Shown here: one piece after another, positions 53,499 through 61,464 of the stretch
How the letters are laid out: every line of letters starts with the position of its first letter
Numbering within the stretch: the first letter of the stretch is position 1
Assembly (NCBI RefSeq): GCF_000424585.1
Contig: NZ_AUKE01000013.1
Location: 48,196 to 112,195 of the forward strand
DNA from: Butyrivibrio sp. MC2013
GTDB taxonomy: Bacteria; Bacillota; Clostridia; Lachnospirales; Lachnospiraceae
DNA: 64,000 nt
Direction of reading: 5' to 3'
Translations under genes and position numbers: made by a program
Notes under the pieces: generated by a model
What the model was told of the DNA's origin: nothing
The model's database searches: none
Seen by the model: only the letters and a program-made list of their open reading frames with translations

Positions 53499-54803
53499 GT
53501 GGGACATTTAGTAGAAGTAAAAGAGTTTGATTCGATAATACAAAAAAGTGATTATTCGGATAACAACTTTACATGTCTTGATGAGCTGGAATTTGGATGG
53601 CTAAGAGAATTTGCAGAGAACTATTCATCTGAAGATGATAGTTCAGATGCATTGGACTTTATGCGTGTTTATTTAAAGAAACCTTATGGTTATGTGGTTT
53701 CTGTGAAAAACTATGTGGGTCTTATTCAGCTTAAAAATGGATTCCAAGTTCAGATACTCCCCAAAATATCTTTTGATAATGGGGAAGATAGTGGAAATGA
53801 ACGAACAAAAAGAGTTTTTTTGCGGATGCTAAGGAGTATGCGAGATTTCCCTGGAAAAGTCTTCAATGAAGCTACATTAAGGGCTGATCGCATGGACCTT
53901 TATGAGCTTTTTATTAACATGTATCTGCAGGAAGTACGTCAATTGATTAAGCATGGACTTAGATCTTCATATGTTTCACAAGAGGATAACCTTAGGTATT
54001 ACAAAGGAAAACTTATTGTTGGCCAGCATGTAAGATCTAATATAGCTCATAAAGAGAAGTTTTATGTCGCATTTGATGAGTTTCATCCTAATCGACCGGA
54101 AAACCGCCTGATTAAATCTACTTTGATGAAACTTCAAAAACTTACTTCAAGCGCTGAAAATTCAAAAGAAATGAGACAGATGCTTTCTCACTTTGAGATG
54201 GTTGATCCATCTGATAATTACGAGAAAGACTTTTCAAAAGTTGTTATTGATAGGAATACAAAAGACTATGAAATGCTTATGAAATGGTCTCAAGTATTTC
54301 TTATGAATAAAAGCTTTACAACTTTCTCGGGTAAAACTGATTCCAGAGCCCTTCTTTTTCCAATGGAAAAAGTATATGAAAGTTATGTGGCGAAGGAGAT
54401 GAAAAAGGCTTTTGTGCCAGACGGATGGTCTGTATCAAGTCAAGACCGTGGATATTTTCTTTTTGAAGAACCGCACCAACAGTTTGCATTAAGGCCAGAT
54501 ATTGTTATGAAACGCGGAGCTCGTACCATTATTATGGATACAAAATGGAAATCTCTAGCAGATAATGAATTTAAAAATTATGGGATAACGCAGGCTGATA
54601 TGTATCAGATGTATGCGTATTCCAAGAAATATCATACACCTGAGATATGGTTACTATATCCAATGAACGATGAGATGCGTGGGCATACTCCTATAGAGTT
54701 TGCGAGTAGAGATGCGGAATCAGAAACGCATGTGAATGTACATTTCATTGATTTAGAGCATATTGAAGATAATTTAGATGAATTAAAAGCAAAATTATAT
54801 TAG
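53499..54803 (+). CDS. mcrC: McrC-like nuclease subunit
   Basis: This 434-residue protein starts at GTG after AGGAGA, eight bases after mcrB. The N-terminal part (VYLKKPYGYVVSVKNYVGLI, NGFQVQILPKIS) contacts the McrB ring and stimulates its GTPase. The C-terminal PD-(D/E)xK nuclease has LRPDIV with Asp334, IIMDTKWK with Asp347 and Lys349, and ITQADMYQMYAYSKKY. All catalytic residues are present, so the type IV system appears intact. Two further genes follow at short spacing and are not part of classical McrBC. Confidence 0.93.
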   Translation: MGHLVEVKEFDSIIQKSDYSDNNFTCLDELEFGWLREFAENYSSEDDSSDALDFMRVYLKKPYGYVVSVKNYVGLIQLKNGFQVQILPKISFDNGEDSGNERTKRVFLRMLRSMRDFPGKVFNEATLRADRMDLYELFINMYLQEVRQLIKHGLRSSYVSQEDNLRYYKGKLIVGQHVRSNIAHKEKFYVAFDEFHPNRPENRLIKSTLMKLQKLTSSAENSKEMRQMLSHFEMVDPSDNYEKDFSKVVIDRNTKDYEMLMKWSQVFLMNKSFTTFSGKTDSRALLFPMEKVYESYVAKEMKKAFVPDGWSVSSQDRGYFLFEEPHQQFALRPDIVMKRGARTIIMDTKWKSLADNEFKNYGITQADMYQMYAYSKKYHTPEIWLLYPMNDEMRGHTPIEFASRDAESETHVNVHFIDLEHIEDNLDELKAKLY

Positions 54804-54815
54804 GGAGGTAAATAG

Positions 54816-55544
54816 ATGGCTGTTTCCGAAGATATAGCCAATAGGCGCGATTATTTGGTAGAATGGCTTAAACCAGAACTTAAGATTTTGCCAGTAACAA
54901 TAGATAGTGAAAATGATAGTGTTTTTGTGAGACTTCAAGATTTATTGATTTGTGGAATTCAGGTGAGTGATGAAACTTACCGCATTTTCAATGTCAGTAA
55001 TGAGTGGTCAAATGAAACTACATATCATTGTGAACAGGGTGATGATAAATATTGGTTTTATTATTTAGAGTCGGCTGATGAGTGCATTTCAGAGTGTAAA
55101 CGGCTAGTGATTTTTGAAGCAAAAAAAGGAAACGCTCGTGACAATAAAAACTATAGCTCTTTACCTATAGAAGACGAGTATTGGCAAAATAAGCTCCGTG
55201 ATTTGTTGGGAAATACTGTTAATGAAAAAAAGTCTGGGTACAAGCATGAAGCAGGTAAAGATCAATTTCGTTACGAATGCTATGGAACTGGCCCGGAAAA
55301 TAGGATGCGTGTGTATCTGCACAATGCAACTGCAAAAGATCCGGAGATTATTTCAGTTTGGATAGGTCAGAATGTTGTGCCGTCTGTACATATCAATCCT
55401 GGCAAAAGAAATATGAAATCCTCTAAAAAAGAATGTAACATAAAATTTAGAATATCAACTGTAAATCGTCAAAAGGATATAGATGAAGTTTTGAGTTTTC
55501 TTGAAGATATAATGAATAAGCATGATGAATTTGGAACAGTGTAG
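54816..55544 (+). CDS. McrBC-linked protein A: shared N-terminal domain, C-terminal domain 1
   Basis: This 242-residue soluble protein starts 12 bases after mcrC behind AGGGAGG. Residues 1-106 align without gaps to the next gene's product, 70 of 106 identical by hand count, including RRDYLVEWLKPEL, YHCEQGDD and FYYLESADECISECK. Residues about 110-242 are unrelated to the neighbour: YECYGTGPENRMRVYLHN, SVWIGQNVVPSVHINPGK and the helix KDIDEVLSFLEDIM suggest an alpha/beta domain. I do not recognise either domain. Tight spacing ties it to McrBC, as accessory subunit, inhibitor or separate effector. Confidence 0.7.
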   Translation: MAVSEDIANRRDYLVEWLKPELKILPVTIDSENDSVFVRLQDLLICGIQVSDETYRIFNVSNEWSNETTYHCEQGDDKYWFYYLESADECISECKRLVIFEAKKGNARDNKNYSSLPIEDEYWQNKLRDLLGNTVNEKKSGYKHEAGKDQFRYECYGTGPENRMRVYLHNATAKDPEIISVWIGQNVVPSVHINPGKRNMKSSKKECNIKFRISTVNRQKDIDEVLSFLEDIMNKHDEFGTV

Positions 55545-55574
55545 TAAATATAATTACAGGAGAGAGCGTTAAAT

Positions 55575-56294
55575 ATGACTATTTCTGAAAATATAAAAAA
55601 TAGACGCGACTATTTGCTTGAATGGCTTAAGCCTGAGTTAGAAATCTTACCCGTTGCAGTGTACAGTGATGATAATATAGTGATGGTTTCTTATCAGGAA
55701 TCCTTGATATGCGGGGTAGAAATTCTTGATGAATCTTATCGGGTATTCAATGTTTCAGATGAGTGGAAAGAAAAGACATCATATCATTGTGAGCAGGCTG
55801 ATGATAATACTTGGTTCTATTATTTGGAATCAGTAGATGAGTGCATTTCCCAATGCAAGATGTTGGTCTTCTTCGAAGCAAAGAAAGGGAATAAGAGTCA
55901 GAGTAACGTTGACAAATCAGGAACCTCTATTGAAATTATGGGTAAAGAACTTGAGGTGGTTCGTAAAGAGTTTATTGGACTAAATAGTGTGCAAAGTAAG
56001 CGAAGGGCCCGAGAGCCGGAGTATTTCAAGCTGTATTATGCAAATGAATTTATTGGAGAAATCTGGGATGATCCGAAAGGACCTACTCTTTGGACAAATA
56101 CAGTATCAATCAAAGATAAGAGTGAAGCTAAGATTTTACCAAGGCGTGTTACTACCAAGACTCCAGATGTGCTATATCTAAAAGAATCGAATTCAGATGC
56201 GGGGTTTCACTATACGATGCTAATATCCGATTTTGATAAAATACCCGATGCCGTTAGGCATTTGATACATGTTATAAAGGGCATTGACGACTGA
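55575..56294 (+). CDS. McrBC-linked protein B: shared N-terminal domain, C-terminal domain 2
   Basis: This 239-residue soluble protein starts after AGGAGAG, 30 bases after protein A. Its first 106 residues are the paralogue of A's (RRDYLLEWLKPEL, YHCEQADD, FYYLESVDECISQCK, FFEAKKGN). The C-terminal half differs: a helix (GKELEVVRKEFIGLNSVQ), then EYFKLYYANEFIGEIWDDP, TNTVSIKDKSEAKILP and a final helix FDKIPDAVRHLIHVI. No known family is recognised. The pair arose by duplication of the N-terminal domain followed by exchange or separate gain of the C-terminal domain. It is the last gene of the presumed SIR2-McrBC transcript. Confidence 0.7.
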   Translation: MTISENIKNRRDYLLEWLKPELEILPVAVYSDDNIVMVSYQESLICGVEILDESYRVFNVSDEWKEKTSYHCEQADDNTWFYYLESVDECISQCKMLVFFEAKKGNKSQSNVDKSGTSIEIMGKELEVVRKEFIGLNSVQSKRRAREPEYFKLYYANEFIGEIWDDPKGPTLWTNTVSIKDKSEAKILPRRVTTKTPDVLYLKESNSDAGFHYTMLISDFDKIPDAVRHLIHVIKGIDD

Positions 56295-56638
56295 TACTTT
56301 GTGTTACTGTAAATATTAGAGGCTCCTATAGATTAAGCAAAGGTCCACCTAGATTAAGTTGAGTGCATTTGTGAAGGTTGTAACAAGGAGCTAAAGCTTA
56401 AGGTTAGAAAAATATATTTATAGGAATAGGTGAATAAGTAACCTGGTATTTTTAACGGACACCTCACCGTGTAGTATAGAGTCAGAAGCAAACAAAAGCA
56501 TTTCAGCAGGGCTTTGATTTTGAGTGGTAAAATGACTGGAAGTTAAGATTATAAATAATAAATAACATCTCTCGCACACCAAAAAGGATATAACAAGAAT
56601 TAGACACCGAATAAATAAACATCCGGTGTCTAAAAAAA
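56295..56638. other. Intergenic region between convergent transcripts
   Basis: I see no gene. A hairpin at 56600-56633 belongs to the minus-strand higA gene. No clear terminator follows protein B. Confidence 0.45.
56600..56633 (-). terminator. Hairpin after minus-strand higA
   Basis: TTAGACACCG pairs perfectly with CGGTGTCTAA six bases after the higA stop. The T-run is on the near side only, so it may be a weak terminator. Confidence 0.5.
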
Positions 56639-56935
56639 TCAGTTATACATCAATTCCTTTATGCTCTTTATATCCTCAGCCATATTGTCACTTGCTTCTC
56701 TTATGTCTATGGCATTTTGAATGTTCAGGAAATACTCATATGAAACCCCAAAATATCTCCCTAACCGTATTGACGTATCTATAGTAATCTTTCTGTTGCC
56801 ATTAAGTATTGCCTGGATCCTGGATACGGGCACGTTTATATCTTTTGCAAGACGATAAGCAGAAATCCCAAATGGTTCCATAAATTCTTCTCTTAAAATT
56901 TCACTTACTGTTGGCAACTCAATCCTTTTATTCAT
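56639..56935 (-). CDS. higA: HigA-type antitoxin (XRE helix-turn-helix)
   Basis: This 98-residue antitoxin has the same plan as the one at 5403: LPTVSEILREEFMEPFGISA, then AYRLAKDINVPVSRIQAILNG and a tail YEYFLNIQNAIDI. It follows its toxin gene after an unusually wide gap of 98 bases, which contains a perfect inverted repeat (56954-56973). That gap could carry a second promoter so that antitoxin can be made in excess. Confidence 0.9.
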   Translation of the reverse strand: MNKRIELPTVSEILREEFMEPFGISAYRLAKDINVPVSRIQAILNGNRKITIDTSIRLGRYFGVSYEYFLNIQNAIDIREASDNMAEDIKSIKELMYN

Positions 56936-56953
56936 AGTAATAATCTCTTTCTG

Positions 56954-56973
56954 TATAGCGTGAATCCGCTATA
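56954..56973 (-). promoter_or_regulatory. Inverted repeat directly upstream of minus-strand higA
   Basis: TATAGCG-TGAATC-CGCTATA, perfect seven-base arms, in the gap between toxin and antitoxin genes and 18 bases before the antitoxin start. It is a candidate second HigA operator. Confidence 0.5.
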
Positions 56974-57033
56974 TATACATAATAGTTAATTATACCTTTT
57001 ATCAGCTAATTAAAAAGTCATAATAAAAACTTA

Positions 57034-57315
57034 TTAGTGATAATCTACTAGTTCTACATCGTAACAATCGTTACTTTTAATCTTAAAGCATATCCTGTAT
57101 TGGTCATTAACCCGAATACTTACCTGACCAAGTCTGTCTCCCTGAAGATGTTCAAAATGGTTTCCTGGCGGTACTCTGAAATCTTTATAGTCTTTAGCAG
57201 CATCAATCATTATAAGCTTTCTTAATGCTCGTTTTTGGATATCTTGCGGAATTCCCTTTACATATTCTTGATGAAATATTGATTCCGTGTCTTTATCTGC
57301 GAAACTTTTTATCAC
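57034..57315 (-). CDS. higB: HigB-type toxin
   Basis: This 93-residue toxin has the same length as its paralogue at 5108. I start at GTG 57315, four bases after a GGAGGAGGAGGAG run; a longer frame reads this purine run as protein and is unlikely. Family blocks are VIKSFADKDTESIF, IPQDIQKRALRKLIMIDAA, FRVPPGNHFEHLQGDR and VNDQYRICFK, ending VELVDYH. It should cleave ribosome-bound mRNA unless held by HigA. Confidence 0.9.
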   Translation of the reverse strand: MIKSFADKDTESIFHQEYVKGIPQDIQKRALRKLIMIDAAKDYKDFRVPPGNHFEHLQGDRLGQVSIRVNDQYRICFKIKSNDCYDVELVDYH

Positions 57316-57344
57316 ATTTCTCCTCCTCCTCCCCAACAAATTTT

Positions 57345-57410
57345 TAGAAAAGCTTTTCTATATCATTATTATACCCGCTTCGCATATATACGTCAAGCGG
57401 GCATAATAAT
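57345..57410 (-). promoter_or_regulatory. higB promoter embedded in a long inverted repeat
   Basis: On the minus strand TTGACG (57396-57391), 17 bases, TATAAT (57373-57368). Arms ATTATTATACCCGCTT (57365-57380) and AAGCGGGCATAATAAT (57395-57410) pair with one mismatch in 16 and enclose the spacer. A further perfect palindrome, TAGAAAAGCTTTTCTA (57345-57360), covers the start point. Confidence 0.75.
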
Positions 57411-57440
57411 TTTATCGAGGCACACAATAATCAATCCTGA

Positions 57441-57737
57441 ATGGTCATGGCAAAACCTTTTGATTATTTACTCATACAGCCTGAATATCTGTTGATTCCG
57501 CTGATGTCGCAGGATGCGATGTCTCTTGCGACGCATCTTCCTGCTGTATTGGAGAGCCCTTAGCCTTTTGCCGTTTACAAAACCATGAAAATGAAGTATA
57601 TGGGTGGATTTTATGGATTTGAAGTGGCAATTGAGAAGGCAAAAGAGTATGTTTTGCTGAGAACCAGGGATAAAGAGGAGGTATATTTTTTCTCTGGAAT
57701 GTTTATGGTATTATATTGGAACGGGATGGTGTCGTAG
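57441..57737 (+). pseudogene. Possible decayed gene with one in-frame stop
   Basis: From ATG 57441 a frame of 40 codons ends at TAG (57561-57563). The same frame continues open to 57737 with an inner ATG at 57585 (MKMKYMGGFYGFEVAIEKAK). The whole would be a protein of about 98 residues. No family is recognised and codon evidence is weak; it may be chance. Confidence 0.25.
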
Positions 57738-57765
57738 ATTCTTTTTGATAATAGAGGAGGCAACC

Positions 57766-58041
57766 ATGGACATTTTTGAAGTATTTGTGGATATGCAGGC
57801 TACTGGTGATAAGATCAAGCAGCTTCGTAAACAGAACCACTACAAGGTATTTGATTTGGCAAATGCGCTGGGGCTTGAATCAGAGCAGGCAATTTATAAA
57901 TGGCAGCGCGGACAGTGTTTACCTAATGCAGATAATCTTGTAAGACTTAGTATATTGTTTGGGTGTCACATTGATGACATTCTTGTTCATAACATGACAG
58001 CTGGAGAGGACGAAAGCCCTCTTCTTCCTTTATGTGCATGA
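57766..58041 (+). CDS. XRE-family regulator
   Basis: This 91-residue protein starts at ATG 57766 after AGAGGAGG. It holds one helix-turn-helix (TGDKIKQLRKQNHYKVFDLA, NALGLESEQAIYKWQRGQCL, ILFGCHIDDILV). The IYKWQRG block is typical of Cro/CI proteins common in Lachnospiraceae, where they occur as orphan regulators. Its targets are unknown. It stands between the HigBA pair and a small Cys-containing protein gene. Confidence 0.85.
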   Translation: MDIFEVFVDMQATGDKIKQLRKQNHYKVFDLANALGLESEQAIYKWQRGQCLPNADNLVRLSILFGCHIDDILVHNMTAGEDESPLLPLCA

Positions 58042-58232
58042 TTTTCATTGCTTCAGTATTCAAGCATATTATTCGAAATATAAATTGTGATCTTGAAATA
58101 TAAAAATGTTCAGAGGGAATATATGAGAGAATTATTGTTATTTCACCACATGCCTGACCCGTGAGGAGGTTACTTGCCTTTGATACTCCTTGCAGGGGAG
58201 GTAAATACTTATCGAAGGTGGTGAAACTAAAT

Positions 58233-58472
58233 ATGTCAAGAAGCAGAGCGTACAGAAGAGATATGAGAAACCGGGCTATTACGCGCAAAAAGCGGGTAAG
58301 TCATGATGTTTATGGCCTTGATTGGTTTAGAGTTGATGGAGCATATTCCAAGGGACATATAGGCTGTGGATGCAGAATGTGTAAGTTCACAAAATTTTAT
58401 GGTATTCCTCTTCCGTATGAGGCTAGAGATCGAGAATATGTAAAAAAATATCTCGAGGAAATGAATTTGTAA
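58233..58472 (+). CDS. Small basic protein with CxCxxC motif
   Basis: From ATG 58233 (GAAGGTGG upstream) the product is 79 residues. The first third is very basic (SRSRAYRRDMRNRAITRKKR). The middle has GAYSKGHIGCGCRMCKF, a Cys cluster that may bind zinc. The basic part recalls ribosomal or nucleic-acid-binding peptides. Related short proteins with a CSCxMC-like centre are common in Firmicutes, but I know of no function. It has its own terminator. Confidence 0.75.
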   Translation: MSRSRAYRRDMRNRAITRKKRVSHDVYGLDWFRVDGAYSKGHIGCGCRMCKFTKFYGIPLPYEARDREYVKKYLEEMNL

Positions 58473-58485
58473 ACCTTGGATTGGG

Positions 58486-58516
58486 GTCGGCTTTTTTATG
58501 TGCCGACTCTATTTTC
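58486..58516 (+). terminator. Terminator after the small basic protein gene
   Basis: GTCGGC and GCCGAC pair across a ten-base loop and are followed by TCTATTTTC, 14 bases after the stop. Confidence 0.55.
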
Positions 58517-58589
58517 ATATACTCTTTTACTGATTATATGAAATAATAAAAAGTAGTAAACTCTCGTATGTTTTTTAGGATAGGGATAA

Positions 58590-59984
58590 ATGAATAAAAA
58601 GATTATTATTATTGGTTCGGCTATAACAAAATATGTGTTATCTACTTTTGATCCTGATTATTTAAACTCTGTGTTTGGAGGAGTAATAGATATTGATGAT
58701 TTGGTAGATCAAGTAATTTTGGAATGTATAAAGAAAGCTTTTGATTCTACCGAGGAAAAGTATTCTTTAAGACATTATTTGAAAACTAATGGAGACGAAT
58801 TTTCAGATGATGTAAGAATGAGATATAGCAGATTGATGGCAATTGTTAACGAATCCAAGAGAAACGAGGTGGAGTTTATCAGATCATTTGGTGTTGATGC
58901 CAATGCTAAAGCAGTTCTTAAAAGCATGGATAATATTTCCGACAAAATAGATGGCTATGAGTTGTCAAAAATGAACTTTTTTGAAATCAATAATATAGGC
59001 GACTTGGATTTGATAAAAGCAATTATTAATCACCGAATGCCCGATGTCCACAAAATTGATAATACAAGATTTAAGGAGATTGCTACCCAATACGATAAAA
59101 GAGTTTTGTCTTGGAAAGAACTTGCTCAAAATGATGATAGATCAATGGTCTTTTACTCATTGGCGTATTTTACAATTGAGTGGAAGTACGCATTTAATTT
59201 TTTGTTTGAATGTGCCTTGGTTATGGAAAAATATCCGGAACTAGACGAAAATGAGGTGTTATCACAGGTCAACATGCTATTTGGATACAAAGACTTTAAG
59301 ACAGAAATTGGTCATGTTACGACGGACAGCCGAATGGTTGGATACCGTGAAAAACTTATAGGTGATTTTTTCTCTTTTCAAAAATTGCGCTATCAATATT
59401 CTGAATTGTTAGGTTTAGTTACCTTGCTAAAAGAAAATATGCTTATAGAAAATGAGCCTGTTGAAAAATGGTTTATAGAGAATACGAATATTAACGACTG
59501 GGCTTCTTTTTTTAGGGAGTATGATGTTTTTAAATATGCTACTTTTGAAAAGAACTGGTCAAATAAGAGGATAAGAGCTGTTAGAAAGCTTATGAATTCG
59601 ATATTCCCAAAAAATCCCGAAAATCGTTCTTATAAGACAGAAGAAGATTTTGATACTCTGATGATGACAATATTAAAGGAGGAATCAGAGTTGGATAAAC
59701 TGGAATGTTACATTGAGGAATATTTGAATGAAAACGAGCAGCTGTGTGCAAGGATTAGAGATAAGAAATCAGGGAAAAAAGTGGAATTGATTGGAGATTC
59801 TTTTGTGAAAAAACATTTTTTACGCTTTTTGTCTCAAGCAAAGATAAATATCAATATTATGCCAACGGTGTTTGAGCCAGATGGTGTAGATGTAGTTGCT
59901 GTACGTGGAATAAAAAGAAATGAAGATGATACCTCAATTGTAATAGAACTAACAGGTCTAGGTGCTGGTTACTTATTTGAATAG
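58590..59984 (+). CDS. Unknown 464-residue protein, first gene of a KptA cassette
   Basis: It starts after AGGATAGGG. I do not recognise the family. The N-terminus is a hydrophobic strand with a small-residue turn (KKIIIIGSAITKYVLSTF), reminiscent of a nucleotide-binding start. The body is helical and acidic-basic mixed (about 30-390), and the last 70 residues look alpha/beta (KKVELIGDSFVKKHFLRFL, IVIELTGLGAGYLFE). No signal peptide or clear membrane segment is seen. The gene is A+T rich like its island. A zinc ribbon gene follows after 17 bases and kptA after ten more, so the three are likely one operon and one function. Confidence 0.65.
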   Translation: MNKKIIIIGSAITKYVLSTFDPDYLNSVFGGVIDIDDLVDQVILECIKKAFDSTEEKYSLRHYLKTNGDEFSDDVRMRYSRLMAIVNESKRNEVEFIRSFGVDANAKAVLKSMDNISDKIDGYELSKMNFFEINNIGDLDLIKAIINHRMPDVHKIDNTRFKEIATQYDKRVLSWKELAQNDDRSMVFYSLAYFTIEWKYAFNFLFECALVMEKYPELDENEVLSQVNMLFGYKDFKTEIGHVTTDSRMVGYREKLIGDFFSFQKLRYQYSELLGLVTLLKENMLIENEPVEKWFIENTNINDWASFFREYDVFKYATFEKNWSNKRIRAVRKLMNSIFPKNPENRSYKTEEDFDTLMMTILKEESELDKLECYIEEYLNENEQLCARIRDKKSGKKVELIGDSFVKKHFLRFLSQAKININIMPTVFEPDGVDVVAVRGIKRNEDDTSIVIELTGLGAGYLFE

Positions 59985-60001
59985 TAATTGGAGGCGACAA
60001 A

Positions 60002-60214
60002 ATGAGTTTTTGGGCTTTTAACGAAAATGGAGACTATCAAGAATATGATTCAAGCACAAGTAAGGTTACATGTAATCATTGTGGAAAAGAATACAGACAG
60101 ACTGTAGAAGAACAGATTCCTGGATTTCGGGATAAATCATATGATATTTGTCCATATTGCAAACAAGAAAATGGTAGCAGTATGGAAGTAGATTACTATA
60201 ATCAAAAGCTTTAG
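60002..60214 (+). CDS. Small zinc-ribbon protein
   Basis: This 70-residue protein starts after GGAGG. It carries two Cys pairs, VTCNHCGKEY at about 22-31 and ICPYCKQE at about 49-56, forming a zinc ribbon. The rest is acidic and polar. Short zinc ribbons often bind nucleic acid or act as adaptor. It sits between the unknown 464-residue protein and KptA with gaps of 17 and 10 bases. Confidence 0.75.
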   Translation: MSFWAFNENGDYQEYDSSTSKVTCNHCGKEYRQTVEEQIPGFRDKSYDICPYCKQENGSSMEVDYYNQKL

Positions 60215-60224
60215 GAGACAAGAA

Positions 60225-60764
60225 ATGAGTTTGAATGATATAAGCAAGTACATAGCATTAATACTGCGCCATAAGCCAGAAACCATTGACATTTCATTAG
60301 ATGAACATGGCTGGGCAAATGTAGATGAACTAATAGCAGGAATTGCCAAGAATAACACTTTTAATATGGCTATGCTTGAGGAGATTGTGGCTACTGACAA
60401 TAAGCAGAGATATTCATTTAACGAGGATCACACGCTGATCAGAGCAAATCAGGGGCATTCAGTTCCTGTAGATGTTGAGCTCAAGAAGGTAGTACCTCCG
60501 GAGATCCTTTATCATGGAAGTGCAGTGAAGTTTGAACAGTCTATAGATCAGCAAGGACTCATACCGAAGTCCAGATTATATGTCCATCTTTCGAAGGACT
60601 ATGATACTGCGGTTAATGTGGGAAAGAGACATGGGAAGCCTCTAATTTATGAAGTGTTGAGTGGAAAAATGGCACAGGATGGATATGAATTCTTTCTTTC
60701 CGCTAATGGGGTGTGGTTAACCAAAGCAGTGCCGGTGGAGTATCTAAAGAAGATAACAAATTGA
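60225..60764 (+). CDS. kptA: RNA 2'-phosphotransferase, KptA/Tpt1 family
   Basis: This 179-residue enzyme moves a 2'-phosphate from RNA to NAD+, giving ADP-ribose 1'',2''-cyclic phosphate and nicotinamide. Motifs are ISKYIALILRHKPE (Arg15, His16), DEHGWANVDELI, IRANQGHSVPVDVEL (Arg73, His78), YHGS and LSKDYDTAVNVGKRHGKPL, all typical. Yeast Tpt1 finishes tRNA splicing; bacteria have no matching splicing step, so the bacterial role is unclear. RNA repair after a damaging ligase or nuclease, or NAD+-dependent modification in defence, are options. It ends the three-gene cassette, with a terminator after it. Confidence 0.93.
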   Translation: MSLNDISKYIALILRHKPETIDISLDEHGWANVDELIAGIAKNNTFNMAMLEEIVATDNKQRYSFNEDHTLIRANQGHSVPVDVELKKVVPPEILYHGSAVKFEQSIDQQGLIPKSRLYVHLSKDYDTAVNVGKRHGKPLIYEVLSGKMAQDGYEFFLSANGVWLTKAVPVEYLKKITN

Positions 60765-60788
60765 ATTTGTAATAACCCATAACGCAGA

Positions 60789-60830
60789 ACGAGGAGCGTA
60801 TTCAAGACCATGGACGCCCCTCGTTTTCTT
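60789..60830 (+). terminator. Terminator of the kptA cassette
   Basis: ACGAGGAGCG pairs with CGCCCCTCGT (one mismatch) and ends in TTTTCTT. Confidence 0.7.
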
Positions 60831-60972
60831 ATGATATGTAGGAGACTCTCGCTCCTACATGGAGTGGTTCTATTTTACCATGATTGAAAAATAGTAGAGA
60901 TAATACTATATTCTTGCCAAACGTGATAACATATAAAAGTATCGAAATTGACTAGAGGAATAGCGCAGTAAT

Positions 60973-61416
60973 ATGACAGAGAGAATAATTGATGAAGAAA
61001 TAAAACTGATTCCGTACTACAGGAATGATGAAGCGTCGCTTCCATGGTACCAAGATTTGGATGTATGTAAGCAGGTAGATAACAGAGATGAGCCTTATGA
61101 TTTAGAGCTTTTGCATGCTATGTATGATTACTTAAGCTCTCATGGGGATTGCTACTACATAGAATATAAGGGGACATTGGTAGGGGATGTTTCGTTAAGA
61201 GACAATGAAGAAGTTGCTATTGTGGTATGCAAAGAGTATCAAAATCAGCATATTGGAAGACGATGTGTTGAAGATATGCTTAAGCTTGCGAAAGAAAAAG
61301 GAATGAACACTGTAAAGGCAAATATCTATTCCTTTAATGAGCGGAGTAGGCGAATGTTTGAAGCTGTTGGATTCAAAAAGATAGACGAAGAATGGTACGA
61401 ATATCAAAGCAGATAA
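60973..61416 (+). CDS. GNAT-family acetyltransferase
   Basis: This 147-residue single-domain enzyme has the GNAT core: YYIEYKGTLVGDVSLRD, VVCKEYQNQHIGRRCVEDML (acetyl-CoA loop, with HIGRR in place of the usual GxG), and YSFNERSRRMFEAVGFKK. AGAGGAAT lies before the ATG. Substrate unknown; the shape recalls RimJ/RimL-like or antibiotic-modifying members. Short gaps link it loosely to the nucleotidyltransferase gene downstream. Confidence 0.88.
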   Translation: MTERIIDEEIKLIPYYRNDEASLPWYQDLDVCKQVDNRDEPYDLELLHAMYDYLSSHGDCYYIEYKGTLVGDVSLRDNEEVAIVVCKEYQNQHIGRRCVEDMLKLAKEKGMNTVKANIYSFNERSRRMFEAVGFKKIDEEWYEYQSR

Positions 61417-61464
61417 TTGGAGTATGTAGCAAGTATTATATGCCAGCATAATGGAGCATGAAGA

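Larger units (their letters stand above)
57316..57765. other. Region between the divergent higB and XRE genes
   Basis: It contains the higB promoter with its palindromes (57345-57410) and then a frame interrupted by one stop codon (57441-57737), listed separately as a doubtful pseudogene. Confidence 0.4.

Noticed and set aside
57441..57737. Two short frames as separate genes
   Set aside because: They share one frame split by a stop codon, lack a recognisable family, and the second has no ribosome site; kept only as a doubtful pseudogene.
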